Below are positions 43,062-51,642 of a stretch of DNA of 64,000 nt, in pieces. Positions within the stretch are counted from its first letter, which is position 1. The number at the start of each line of letters is the position of its first letter. Source of the DNA: Chitinophaga skermanii (GTDB taxonomy: Bacteria > Bacteroidota > Bacteroidia > Chitinophagales > Chitinophagaceae); assembly GCF_003259335.1 (NCBI RefSeq), contig NZ_QLLL01000007.1, positions 233,262-297,261 on the forward strand. The letters are read 5' to 3'. The notes under the pieces are model-generated. The model saw only the letters and a program-made list of their open reading frames with translations, was not told the DNA's origin and did no database searches. The position numbers and the translations under genes were made by a program.

Positions 43062-44270
43062 ATGAAAGACCAATTTGTAGTACCGGCAAGATTTAAAACG
43101 ACCAGCTTCGTGCTTTTGGCTATTGGCTTGCTGACTTTATTGATCGGGTTCTTCGTATTTCATGGCGAACATAGTACACGTTTTTGGGCAGGTTTGTTGC
43201 AAAACGTATCATTCTTCATGTTGGTAACGCTTGCGAGTACCTTTTTCATTGGCGTTACAACCCTGGCTCATGGCGGTTGGCAAATCAGCTTCCGTAGGGT
43301 ACCAGAAGCTATTTCAATGGTAGTGCCAGTAATGGCAATTATCACTTTCGTAGTTTTAATGGCAATTGTTTATGGTGGTCAAGAACACATCTACCACTGG
43401 GTAAACAAAGAGCACGTTGAACACGATCGCTTATTAAGTTGGAAAAGCGCATTTTTAAATCCTACCTTCTTTACAGTAGCCTTAGTTTTAACTTTAGGTC
43501 TTTGGTCATTCTTTACGGTGAAAATTCGTAGAATGTCGTTAGAAGAAGATACATGGACAATGACACCAGACTTAAGCAAGAAATTGGTTTGGAGAAACAC
43601 CGTTTGGTGTGCAGGTTTCATTGTAGTATTCTCTTTGAGCGTTGGTTCTACTACACCATGGTTGTGGTTGATGAGCATTGATGCCCATTGGTTCTCAACT
43701 ATGTACAGCTGGTACACATTTGCTTCTACTTGGGTATCTGGTATCGCTGTAATCGTTTTGTTCGTAGTTTATTTGAAATCAAAAGGCTACTTACCAAACG
43801 TAAACGAAGAGCATATGCATGACCTTGGTAAATTCTTATTTGCATTCAGCATTTTCTGGACTTACCTCTGGTTCTCACAATATATGTTGATCTGGTACGC
43901 GAATATGCCTGAGGAAACAGTTTACTTCCAACCACGTGTTTGGGGTGAATTCAGACCTGTATTCTTCCTTAACTTGATCGTTAACTTTATTGTGCCGTTG
44001 TTATTCTTGATGAAACGTAGCGTTAAACGTAACTATACAGCACTTGTATTCATTTCTGTATTGATCATTGTTGGTCACTGGGTGGATTTCTTCCAAATGG
44101 TAGCACCGGCAACTTCAAACAATGAATTACATTTCCCATGGTTTGAGTTAGGTATTGGTGTTGGTTTTGTTGGTTTGATCATGCTATTAGCTGGTCGTCA
44201 ATTAACAAAAGCGCCTTTAACACCAAAAAATCATCCTTACTTAAGAGAATCAATCATTCACCACACCTAA
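43062..44270 (+). CDS. actF: Alternative complex III subunit F, membrane protein
   Basis: The 402-residue, ten-helix membrane protein resembles ActC/NrfD (FAISIVLLLF counterpart: FKTTSFVLLAIGLLTLLIGFFVF; ISMVVPVMAIITFVVLMAIVYGGQEHIYHW). It keeps conserved segments such as AFSIFWTYLWFSQYMLIWYANMPEETVYF and VGHWVDFFQMVAP. ActF is the second large membrane subunit, believed to form a proton path without binding quinol. It ends 68 bases before cox2. Confidence 0.94.
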   Translation: MKDQFVVPARFKTTSFVLLAIGLLTLLIGFFVFHGEHSTRFWAGLLQNVSFFMLVTLASTFFIGVTTLAHGGWQISFRRVPEAISMVVPVMAIITFVVLMAIVYGGQEHIYHWVNKEHVEHDRLLSWKSAFLNPTFFTVALVLTLGLWSFFTVKIRRMSLEEDTWTMTPDLSKKLVWRNTVWCAGFIVVFSLSVGSTTPWLWLMSIDAHWFSTMYSWYTFASTWVSGIAVIVLFVVYLKSKGYLPNVNEEHMHDLGKFLFAFSIFWTYLWFSQYMLIWYANMPEETVYFQPRVWGEFRPVFFLNLIVNFIVPLLFLMKRSVKRNYTALVFISVLIIVGHWVDFFQMVAPATSNNELHFPWFELGIGVGFVGLIMLLAGRQLTKAPLTPKNHPYLRESIIHHT

Positions 44271-44338
44271 TCGTGTGTTGGGATTGTAAGTAAGAAACAA
44301 CGTAAAGCAATTAGATAACTTAATTATTTCAAATAGCA

Positions 44339-45397
44339 ATGTCAGGATTTTTAGCAGTCTTAGTTGTTGTCCTCATATTCGTGGTCATCTTCCAGATCTC
44401 GAAGGCTAGCGAGTATGTGTCCATTCTGAAGGGAGAAAAAAATGCGCGTTCTCAAAGCAACCGTATTAACGGTTTCTTGTTGATTGCGTTCCTGATCTTA
44501 GGACTGATCGGTGTATGGTGGTGTAATGATCTCTTAAAGGATAAAATCTTAGGAGAAGCAGCATCCGACCATGGTGAAGGTATTGATCAAATGATCTACG
44601 TAACGTTAGCCATCACGGGTATCGTTTTCGTAGCCACTCAAATTCTTCTTTTCTGGTTCTCATTCAAATACCAAGAGAAAGAAGGTAGAAAAGCATTTTA
44701 TTATCCTCACAATAATAAATTGGAACTTCTTTGGACCGCTGTTCCAGCAATCGTATTAACAGTATTGGTTGCTTTCGGTATCCGTCACTGGTACCGTATC
44801 ACTTCAGACGCTCCAAAAGATGCAATGGTAGTAGAAATCACAGGTAAACAATTTAACTGGTTGATTCGCTACCCTGGTAAAGACGGCTTAATGGGCCGTA
44901 AAAACTTCCACCTTATCAACGAAATCAACAACCCTGTTGGTCAAGATTGGGAAGATAACTTGAACAAAGATGACTTCATGGCTACCGAAATGCACTTAGT
45001 AGTAGGTAAACCAGTGAAATTAATCATCGGTTCTCGTGATGTAATCCACGACGTTGGTCTTCCTCACTTCCGTTTGAAAATGGATGCGGTGCCTGGTATT
45101 CCAACAACTTTGTGGTTTACTCCTAAGTTCACGACAAAACAAATGAAGGAAAAAACAGGTAATCCTGACTTCGTATATGAAATTTCTTGCGACCAGATGT
45201 GCGGTGTAGGTCACTACTCAATGAAAGCTAACATCATCGTAGAAACGCAAGAGGAGTTTGATGCATGGTACGCTAAACAAAAATCACAATACGACATCGC
45301 TCACGCTGATGACGCTCCTGCTGCTCCAGCTACAGAAGCAAAACCAGCTGCTGATAGCACTGCTGCTAAAAAAGTAGTAGCTGAAGCAAAGCACTAA
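44339..45397 (+). CDS. cox2: Cytochrome c oxidase subunit II
   Basis: The 352-residue protein has an extra N-terminal helix, then the two usual membrane helices (IYVTLAITGIVFVATQILLFWFSF, LELLWTAVPAIVLTVLVAFG) and the cupredoxin domain. CuA ligands are His237 (VIHDVGLPHF), Cys284 and Cys288 (CDQMC), His292 and Met295 (GVGHYSM). The residue between the cysteines that is usually Glu is Gln here (Gln286). No fused cytochrome c domain follows, so electrons must come from ActA/ActE. The C-terminal tail is Ala/Pro-rich ending AEAKH. Confidence 0.95.
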   Translation: MSGFLAVLVVVLIFVVIFQISKASEYVSILKGEKNARSQSNRINGFLLIAFLILGLIGVWWCNDLLKDKILGEAASDHGEGIDQMIYVTLAITGIVFVATQILLFWFSFKYQEKEGRKAFYYPHNNKLELLWTAVPAIVLTVLVAFGIRHWYRITSDAPKDAMVVEITGKQFNWLIRYPGKDGLMGRKNFHLINEINNPVGQDWEDNLNKDDFMATEMHLVVGKPVKLIIGSRDVIHDVGLPHFRLKMDAVPGIPTTLWFTPKFTTKQMKEKTGNPDFVYEISCDQMCGVGHYSMKANIIVETQEEFDAWYAKQKSQYDIAHADDAPAAPATEAKPAADSTAAKKVVAEAKH

Positions 45398-45500
45398 TTT
45401 TGTGATTGATTAGTTTTTGAGAGAGATTTTAAAATATTCAAGCAATAATTGCCAACAACGATTTGCCCCGTTTTTGGCCCTTTAATAAACAGAACCGATT

Positions 45501-47327
45501 ATGAGTAACGAAGCAACATTGCACAGTCAACATGAGGGAGTGCACGGCGCAATGACACACGATCACCACGATGGTCATGGCCATGACCACCATCATGAGG
45601 ACAGCTTCATTTCGAAGTACATCTTCAGTTTGGATCATAAAATGATTGCTAAGCAGTACCTTTTAACAGGTATTATCTGGGCTATCATCGGCGCATTATT
45701 TTCAGTACTGTTTCGTTTGCAATTAGGTTATCCTGATGCAACGTTCCCTTGGCTCGAAAGCATTTTGGGTCATTGGGCAAAAGGCGGTAGAATTTCACCT
45801 GAGGCTTACTATGCATTGGTAACGATGCACGGTACGATCCTTGTATTCTTTGTATTAACAGCAGGTTTAACAGGTACGTTCTCAAACTTCTTAATTCCAT
45901 TGCAAGTAGGTGCCCGTGATATGGCGTCTCCTTTCATGAATATGCTTAGCTACTGGTTCTTCTTTTTAGCGAGCATGGTGATGATGAGTTCTTTATTTGT
46001 TCAAACAGGTCCTGCATCTGGTGGTTGGACATCTTATCCTCCATTGAGTGCTTTGGGCGATGCTTCCATCGGTTCTAAAATCGGTATGGACTTATGGTTG
46101 ATCTCTATGGCGTTGTTCATTGTATCATCGTTATTAGGTAGCTTGAACTACATTTCAACTATTTTGAACATGCGTACCAAAGGTATGAGCATGACGAAAA
46201 TGCCATTGTCTATCTGGTCATTCTTCTTCACAGCTGTATTGGGCGTATTATCATTCCCTGTATTATTATCTGGTGCTATCTTATTATTGTTCGATCGTCA
46301 TGCTGGTACTAGCTTCTACTTATCTGATTTGTTTGTAGCTGGTAAAGCATTACCGAACGAAGGTGGTTCTGCGATTTTATATCAACACTTATTCTGGTTC
46401 TTGGGTCACCCTGAGGTATATATCATCATCCTTCCTGCGATGGGTATGGTATCTGAGATCTTGGCGGTTAACTCACGTAAACCTATCTTCGGTTACTTAG
46501 CGATGGTTGGTTCCATGTTCGCGATCGTTATTTTGGCGTTCTTGGTATGGGCTCACCACATGTTCGTAACTGGTTTGAATCCGTTCTTGGGTTCCGTATT
46601 CGTACTCTTAACGTTATTGATCGCCGTTCCTTCGGCCATCAAGGTGTTCAACTGGCTTACTACGATTTGGAAGGGTAATATTCGCTTTACGCCTGCTGCC
46701 CTTTTCTCTATCGGTTTCGTAAGTACTTTCATCTCTGGTGGTTTAACAGGTATCTGGTTAGGTAACTCTTCTATCGATATCCACTTACACGATACATACT
46801 TCGTAATTGCGCACTTCCACATCGTAATGGGTGTATCTGCCTTCTTCGGTATGTTCGCGGGTATCTATCATTGGTTCCCTAAAATGTTTGGTCGTTATAT
46901 GAACAATACCATTGCTTACATTCACTTCTATGTAACATTGGTAGGTGCTTACTTGATCTTCTGGCCAATGCACTACGAAGGTATGGCTGGTATGCCACGT
47001 AGATATTATGACTATTCTACTTGGGAATCATTTAAGCAATTCGCTGAATTAAACCATTTCATTTCATCTGTAGTAATCATTGTATTCTTTGCTCAGTTGT
47101 TGTTCGTAGTGAACTACTTCTATAGCATGTACAAAGGCCGTAAAGTAACAGAGTTGAACCCATGGGGTGCAACAACGTTGGAATGGTCTACACCAATCAA
47201 TCCTGGTCACGGTAACTGGCCTGGTGAGATTCCTGAAGTACACAGATGGCCATATGACTACAGCAAGGATGGCGTTGACTTCATTCCGCAAACTACACCA
47301 GTAGGCGCGCATGAGTCGAAACACTAA
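45501..47327 (+). CDS. cox1: Cytochrome c oxidase subunit I
   Basis: The 608-residue, 12-helix protein contains the haem-copper core: HPEVY at 303-307 (the cross-linked His-Tyr and the Glu of an A1-type D-channel), WAHHMFVTG for CuB, and HLHDTYFVIAHFH for haem ligands. The N-terminus is strikingly His-rich before the first helix (HSQHEGVHGAMTHDHHDGHG, then HDHHHED). The C-terminus ends VGAHESKH. It reduces oxygen to water and pumps protons. It lies 103 bases after cox2 and ends before a perfect hairpin. Confidence 0.97.
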   Translation: MSNEATLHSQHEGVHGAMTHDHHDGHGHDHHHEDSFISKYIFSLDHKMIAKQYLLTGIIWAIIGALFSVLFRLQLGYPDATFPWLESILGHWAKGGRISPEAYYALVTMHGTILVFFVLTAGLTGTFSNFLIPLQVGARDMASPFMNMLSYWFFFLASMVMMSSLFVQTGPASGGWTSYPPLSALGDASIGSKIGMDLWLISMALFIVSSLLGSLNYISTILNMRTKGMSMTKMPLSIWSFFFTAVLGVLSFPVLLSGAILLLFDRHAGTSFYLSDLFVAGKALPNEGGSAILYQHLFWFLGHPEVYIIILPAMGMVSEILAVNSRKPIFGYLAMVGSMFAIVILAFLVWAHHMFVTGLNPFLGSVFVLLTLLIAVPSAIKVFNWLTTIWKGNIRFTPAALFSIGFVSTFISGGLTGIWLGNSSIDIHLHDTYFVIAHFHIVMGVSAFFGMFAGIYHWFPKMFGRYMNNTIAYIHFYVTLVGAYLIFWPMHYEGMAGMPRRYYDYSTWESFKQFAELNHFISSVVIIVFFAQLLFVVNYFYSMYKGRKVTELNPWGATTLEWSTPINPGHGNWPGEIPEVHRWPYDYSKDGVDFIPQTTPVGAHESKH

Positions 47328-47359
47328 GCAGATTATACGTAGTACATCGATATTGTGAA

Positions 47360-47387
47360 ATATGAGCTATGGCAACATAGCTCATAT
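47360..47387 (+). other. Intercistronic stem-loop after cox1, GCAA tetraloop
   Basis: ATATGAGCTATG (47360-47371) pairs perfectly with CATAGCTCATAT (47376-47387), closing a GCAA tetraloop of the GNRA class. No U-tract. ctaB begins 11 bases later. Confidence 0.82.
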
Positions 47388-47398
47388 ATTGAAATAAA

Positions 47399-48298
47399 AT
47401 GTTGCAAGAAAATACCATAAAATTGTCTGTTTCATACACCGTAGCAAGCCGGATCAAGGATTACTTCCAACTAATGAAGTTTACGCTGTCTTTTTTGGTT
47501 GTATTTACATGTGTTGTGGCTTACTTGCTGGTGCCAGGCGTTGGGTTTGATGTAACAAAAGTTCTTTTATTATTTCTTGGAGGTGTTTTAGTATCGGGTT
47601 CTGGTAGTACTGTGAACCAGGTAATTGAAAAAGACTCCGACAAGTTAATGGCACGCACGGCGCCTCGCCCTTTACCGGCAGGTAGAATTTCTGTATTGGA
47701 AGCTTCTATTTTTGCTGTAATTACGGGTGTTGCGGGTGTGTTAATCATGGGCTTTGCCTTTAATTGGTTGAGTGCATGGGTAAGCTTAGCTTCCTTGATA
47801 TTGTATGGCTTTGTTTATACACCTTGGAAGAAATGGAATTCATTCGCCGTATTAATCGGTGCATTTCCAGGAGCCTTACCTCCATTAATTGGTTGGGTAG
47901 CCGGGGCTGGAGAATTTTCAGAAGGCGGTTGGTCGTTATTCACTATCCAATTTTTATGGCAGTTCCCTCACTTCTGGGCAATTGCTTGGGTAGCACATAA
48001 CGATTATACTAGGGCTGGTTTCAGGTTATTACCATCGGATAAAGGTCCGAACAGGTCGATCGCCTTACAGTCTGCCGTATACGCGGGTTTGTTGATTCCT
48101 GCCGGTGTCGTACCTTCTTTGTTGAATATTTGCCAACCTATATCAGCTGTTTTAACAATCTTAGCAGGTATTTACTATTTCTACTTAGCATTGATGTTAG
48201 TGAAGAAATCGGATGTACCATCTGCAAGGAGGTTGATGTTGGGTTCTTATATTTACCTAGCGATAACATTCTTGGCTTTATTAGCCGGTAAACAATAA
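47399..48298 (+). CDS. ctaB: Protohaem IX farnesyltransferase
   Basis: The 299-residue, nine-helix UbiA-family enzyme transfers a farnesyl group to haem b to make haem o, the precursor of the haem a used by the oxidase. The prenyl-diphosphate site reads NQVIEKDSDKLMARTAPRPLPAGR, and the second conserved loop is HFWAIAWVAHNDYTRAGFRLLP. In place between oxidase genes, it supplies the cofactor of the adjacent cox1. ctaA (haem a synthase) is not in the window. Confidence 0.95.
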   Translation: MLQENTIKLSVSYTVASRIKDYFQLMKFTLSFLVVFTCVVAYLLVPGVGFDVTKVLLLFLGGVLVSGSGSTVNQVIEKDSDKLMARTAPRPLPAGRISVLEASIFAVITGVAGVLIMGFAFNWLSAWVSLASLILYGFVYTPWKKWNSFAVLIGAFPGALPPLIGWVAGAGEFSEGGWSLFTIQFLWQFPHFWAIAWVAHNDYTRAGFRLLPSDKGPNRSIALQSAVYAGLLIPAGVVPSLLNICQPISAVLTILAGIYYFYLALMLVKKSDVPSARRLMLGSYIYLAITFLALLAGKQ

Positions 48299-48304
48299 AA
48301 AGCG

Positions 48305-48309
48305 AGGAG
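48305..48309 (+). promoter_or_regulatory. Shine-Dalgarno-like AGGAG that decides the cox3 start
   Basis: AGGAG at 48305-48309 lies directly against the first ATG (48310) but 9 bases before the ATG at 48319, so the second is the better start. Strong SD sites are rare in this genome's genes. Confidence 0.55.
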
Positions 48310-48318
48310 ATGGTAACA

Positions 48319-48873
48319 ATGAGTGCACAAAGGAACAAGATTCATCCACATAAATACTCTTTATGGATCGCAATGGGTAGCATCACCATGATGTTCGTTG
48401 CATTCACGAGTGCTTACGTGGTTAAACGCGCACAGGCTAACTGGACAGCTTTTGAATTGCCACATATCTTCTGGCTTTCTACTGCCTTGATTTTAGCTAG
48501 CAGTCTAACAATCCAATTATCTTTAAAGCAATTTAAAGATCGAAATATCGCTCGTTATAAGCAATTACTGACACTCACCGCTATTTTAGGCCTAGGCTTT
48601 GCGGTATGCCAGTATATCGGCTTTACACAAATGTACGATCGTAACCTACCGTTGAATGGACCGGTTTCCGCTTCATTTATCTACGTGATCCTCGGTATGC
48701 ACATCTTACACGTATTGGGCGGTATTGTAGCTTTAGCAGTTATTTTTGCAAAAGCATACAGCACAACAATAAAGAGCTATAACCCAGTGCCGCTAGAAGT
48801 AGCAGCTACTTACTGGCACTTCGTGGACGCTTTGTGGATCTATCTGCTGATCTTCTTAACTTTGGCAAGATAA
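48319..48873 (+). CDS. cox3: Cytochrome c oxidase subunit III, short five-helix form
   Basis: 184 residues from ATG 48319 (MSAQRNKIHPHKYSLW); the ATG at 48310 has poor spacing from the ribosome-binding site. Five membrane helices with subunit III motifs (SLWIAMGSITMMFVAFTSAYVV, ILGMHILHVLGGIVALAVIFAKAY, EVAATYWHFVDALWIYLLIFLTL). The conserved YWHFVD near the end matches subunit III. It lacks the first two helices of the long form. A second, longer cox3-type gene follows, so the oxidase may carry two subunit III-like proteins or use one for assembly. Confidence 0.92.
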   Translation: MSAQRNKIHPHKYSLWIAMGSITMMFVAFTSAYVVKRAQANWTAFELPHIFWLSTALILASSLTIQLSLKQFKDRNIARYKQLLTLTAILGLGFAVCQYIGFTQMYDRNLPLNGPVSASFIYVILGMHILHVLGGIVALAVIFAKAYSTTIKSYNPVPLEVAATYWHFVDALWIYLLIFLTLAR

Positions 48874-48950
48874 TATTCCCGCTAAGTCCCTAGGGCAAAG
48901 CAAATAAACAATCAATTTCAAAGAAGCTAAAAAATTTACAAACAATACAA

Positions 48951-49628
48951 ATGGAATCAGCAGTAACAGCGAAGAAAAAATGGTGGGCCGGGGGGCATTC
49001 TCCCTTTAACGTGAGCTACGGTAAGTTGATGATGTGGTATTTCCTTATGTCTGATGCGTTTACATTTGGCGCATTTTTGATCGCATACGGAACTGTCCGC
49101 TTCTCAAGCACCGCTTGGCCTGACCCGAACGAGGTTTTCCATTCATTCCCTTTCATGCACGGAGTAGATTGGCCACTCGTTTTCGTGAGTGTTATGACCT
49201 TCATCTTGATCATGAGTTCTGTTACCATGGTGTTAGCAGTACACGCTGGTCATCACATGCAAAAAGCGAAAGTTGTTAAATGGCTCAGCTGGACCATCGT
49301 TGGTGGTATCGCGTTCTTAAGCTGCCAAGCTTGGGAATGGACACACTTACACGAAGTAGGCGCTTGGTGGGGTAGCAATCCTTTCCATAACGCTGATGGT
49401 TCTGCTCCTATGAATTCTAACTTCACTGACTTCTTCTTTACCATCACCGGTTTCCACGGTCTTCACGTAACTTCTGGTGTGGTGTTGAATATCATCATTT
49501 TGATCAACGTGTTGAAAGGTACTTACGAACACAGAGGTCACTATGAAATGGTGGAAAAAGTAGGTTTATACTGGCACTTTGTAGATTTAGTTTGGGTATT
49601 CGTATTCACTTGTTTCTACTTATTGTAA
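48951..49628 (+). CDS. cox3: Cytochrome c oxidase subunit III, second copy
   Basis: The 225-residue protein has about five to seven helices and subunit III motifs (GKLMMWYFLMSDAFTFGAFLIAYG, FLSCQAWEWTHLHE, FTITGFHGLHVTSGVVLNIIIL, GLYWHFVDLVWVFVFTCFYLL). The loop GSNPFHNADGSAPMNSNF is larger than in the preceding paralogue. Both cox3-type genes are next to each other, 78 bases apart, an arrangement usual in Bacteroidota oxidase operons. Confidence 0.93.
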   Translation: MESAVTAKKKWWAGGHSPFNVSYGKLMMWYFLMSDAFTFGAFLIAYGTVRFSSTAWPDPNEVFHSFPFMHGVDWPLVFVSVMTFILIMSSVTMVLAVHAGHHMQKAKVVKWLSWTIVGGIAFLSCQAWEWTHLHEVGAWWGSNPFHNADGSAPMNSNFTDFFFTITGFHGLHVTSGVVLNIIILINVLKGTYEHRGHYEMVEKVGLYWHFVDLVWVFVFTCFYLL

Positions 49629-49708
49629 GCATACGCCGTCCGCAAGGACATTACTGTAATTGATTTTGTAACGAAGACTTTTTTTGATTTTTTTTGAATT
49701 TTTCACCA

Positions 49709-50110
49709 ATGGAAAATACATATTCTCAACATACTGAACACGAACAAGCAGATGTATCTACCAAACACATTTGGAAGACATTCTGGATCTTGTTAGGTAT
49801 CACTGTAGTAGAAGTTGCTTTGGCATTCTTACACTTGGAAACTGGTTTCCCTGCAAGATGGGTATTGAATGGTATCTTTATCATCCTCACCCTCTTCAAA
49901 GCATTCTTTATCGTAGCTGAGTTCATGCACTTAGGTCACGAAGTAAAAAACTTGATCTTAACGATCTTGTTGCCACTTTTACTGTTTATCTGGTTCATTA
50001 TCGCATTCTTATACGATGGCGAATCATGGAAAAACATGCGTAAAGATTTAGCACCTGGTACACCTAAAGTAGAAGCACCAGTAGCTAAACCTGCCCACGG
50101 TGGCCACTAA
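49709..50110 (+). CDS. Cytochrome c oxidase subunit IV (bacterial small subunit)
   Basis: 133 residues from ATG 49709; an in-frame TTG at 49694 opens the frame earlier but sits in a T-rich stretch. Three membrane helices (HIWKTFWILLGITVVEVALAFLHL, WVLNGIFIILTLFKAFFIVAEFMHLGHE, LILTILLPLLLFIWFIIAFLYDGE) match the COX4_pro family, which supports oxidase assembly or stability. The C-terminus ends KPAHGGH, another His-containing tail in this operon. Confidence 0.9.
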   Translation: MENTYSQHTEHEQADVSTKHIWKTFWILLGITVVEVALAFLHLETGFPARWVLNGIFIILTLFKAFFIVAEFMHLGHEVKNLILTILLPLLLFIWFIIAFLYDGESWKNMRKDLAPGTPKVEAPVAKPAHGGH

Positions 50111-50169
50111 TACGACATTTCTCTAACCGTTTAAATTTTACTGTCATCTCTAGACGTGCATTATTAGGA

Positions 50170-50862
50170 TTGGCGTTAGCGATTTTAGTACCGCTAACAG
50201 GGTATTTGATAGTGGATCATTACGGTAAAAATATTGTATCCATACCTCGGTATTACATTGCCGAAGGTGTGGATACTGTGTTTAAGGACGGTAAGACCAC
50301 TTACGATACCATTTATCACCAAGTAAAAAACTTCACACTTACCAATCAAACAGGACAAGAAGTTAGCTTGGACGACCTTAACGACAAAATTGTTGTAGTT
50401 GATTTCTTCTTCACAAACTGCCCCATGGTGTGCCCCCGCCTCACCAAAAGCATGAAGCAATTACAACAAGCATTCTCAAAGAACGATACCCTCGTTCACT
50501 TCATTTCTATTTCGGTAGACCCAACACGCGACACCGTTGATCAATTACGCCGGTATATTAACCGTTTCGATATTGAACAACGGAACTGGTGGTTCTTAAC
50601 GGGTGATAAGAAAACAATTTATGATTTAGCGCGCCACGAGTTCTTCGTATCTGCCACACAAGGTGATGGTGGACCAGATGATTTTGTGCATAGCGAGAAG
50701 ATTATATTGTTGGATAAGAGTCGTTATATCCGCGGGTACTACGATGGATTGGATTCTGTTGCTGTAGGCCAATGTGCGAATGATATAGCGGTGTTAAATA
50801 TCGCGAAAGACCGTCATAAACCCGGCCTGTTCAAACGCTTGTTCTCTGGCGGCAATCATTAA
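50170..50862 (+). CDS. SCO1/SenC-family copper chaperone of the oxidase operon
   Basis: At least 230 residues. The CxxxC copper motif is FTNCPMVCP and the His ligand lies in DDFVHSEKI. The frame has no ATG or GTG start: the first usual start is TTG 50170, inside the membrane helix, while the frame is open upstream and reads ISRRALLGLALAILVPLTGY from ATC 50146, which would give a normal positively charged N-terminus. So the true start is uncertain. It shares NWWFLTGDKK with the other SCO protein (28473) and should load copper into CuA of Cox2. Confidence 0.9.
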   Translation: MALAILVPLTGYLIVDHYGKNIVSIPRYYIAEGVDTVFKDGKTTYDTIYHQVKNFTLTNQTGQEVSLDDLNDKIVVVDFFFTNCPMVCPRLTKSMKQLQQAFSKNDTLVHFISISVDPTRDTVDQLRRYINRFDIEQRNWWFLTGDKKTIYDLARHEFFVSATQGDGGPDDFVHSEKIILLDKSRYIRGYYDGLDSVAVGQCANDIAVLNIAKDRHKPGLFKRLFSGGNH

Positions 50863-50889
50863 TTTTTAGGATTACAACAAGATATTTAC

Positions 50890-51462
50890 ATGGATTTGAA
50901 GAATAAAAACCTCAACGTACCTATTGCAATAGTATCGATTGCCATCCCTCTATTGGTAGCCATCCTGTTCTATTTGCCTCACCCAGGCATTGAAGCTGGA
51001 TTCGATATTCGTATTCTACCACTCTTCCATGCGATCCTTAACTCTGCAACAGCTGTAATGCTAGTAGCGAGCTTATGGTTTGTAAAGAACAAATACATCA
51101 AAGCACATAAAGTAGCCAACCTAATTGCCGTGGGTTTATCCACCATCTTCTTATTGAGCTACGTAACCTACCACTTCCTAGCTCCTAAAACCATGTATGG
51201 TGATTTAAACCACGACTTGGTATTAGATGCTTCTGAAAAGGCCGTATTAGGTGCTACCAGGTATGTTTATTACTTTATTTTATTAACACATATCGTGTTA
51301 GCAGCGGTTATTGTACCGTTTGTATTATTCTCCCTACTCCGCGCCTTCCAAAACGACGTGGAAAGACACCGCAAGATTTCAAAAATTACATGGCCAATGT
51401 GGTTCTATGTAGCTGTAACAGGCGTTGTGGTGTACATCATGATCAACCCTTATTATCAATAA
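50890..51462 (+). CDS. DUF420 membrane protein, CtaM-like oxidase assembly factor
   Basis: The 190-residue protein has four or five helices and the DUF420 pattern: a His in FDIRILPLFHAILNSATAVMLVASLWFVKN, a Lys/His segment YIKAHKVANLIAVGL, YVTYHFLAPKTMYGD, and LTHIVLAAVIVPFVLFSLLRAF followed by HRKISKITWPMWFYVAVTGVVVYIM. In Bacillus the related CtaM is needed to make active a-type oxidases. Its place at the end of the oxidase operon supports the same role. Confidence 0.88.
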   Translation: MDLKNKNLNVPIAIVSIAIPLLVAILFYLPHPGIEAGFDIRILPLFHAILNSATAVMLVASLWFVKNKYIKAHKVANLIAVGLSTIFLLSYVTYHFLAPKTMYGDLNHDLVLDASEKAVLGATRYVYYFILLTHIVLAAVIVPFVLFSLLRAFQNDVERHRKISKITWPMWFYVAVTGVVVYIMINPYYQ

Positions 51463-51568
51463 AATAAGGCCTGTAAAAAGGTTCAAATGATCGTGATCTC
51501 TTCGTGTTAACTCTTTTGGGGGAGATGATTTAAATCAGATTTATTTTACCACAATATTCGCAAATTTA

Positions 51569-51600
51569 CATGCGCACCTAGTTCATCCTAGGTACGCATG
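51569..51600 (+). promoter_or_regulatory. 13 bp inverted repeat next to a promoter
   Basis: CATGCGCACCTAG (51569-51581) pairs with CTAGGTACGCATG (51588-51600) with one mismatch, 6-base loop. It ends 7 bases before TATTTTTG (51608-51615) and so covers the -33 region: either an operator or the terminator of the preceding operon. Confidence 0.65.
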
Positions 51601-51607
51601 AAATTTG

Positions 51608-51615
51608 TATTTTTG
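51608..51615 (+). promoter_or_regulatory. -7 element of the small CxxC membrane protein gene
   Basis: TATTTTTG matches TAnnTTTG, 28 bases before the ATG at 51643. Confidence 0.6.
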
Positions 51616-51642
51616 CATAAACAAAATCAAATAGGAATAGCA

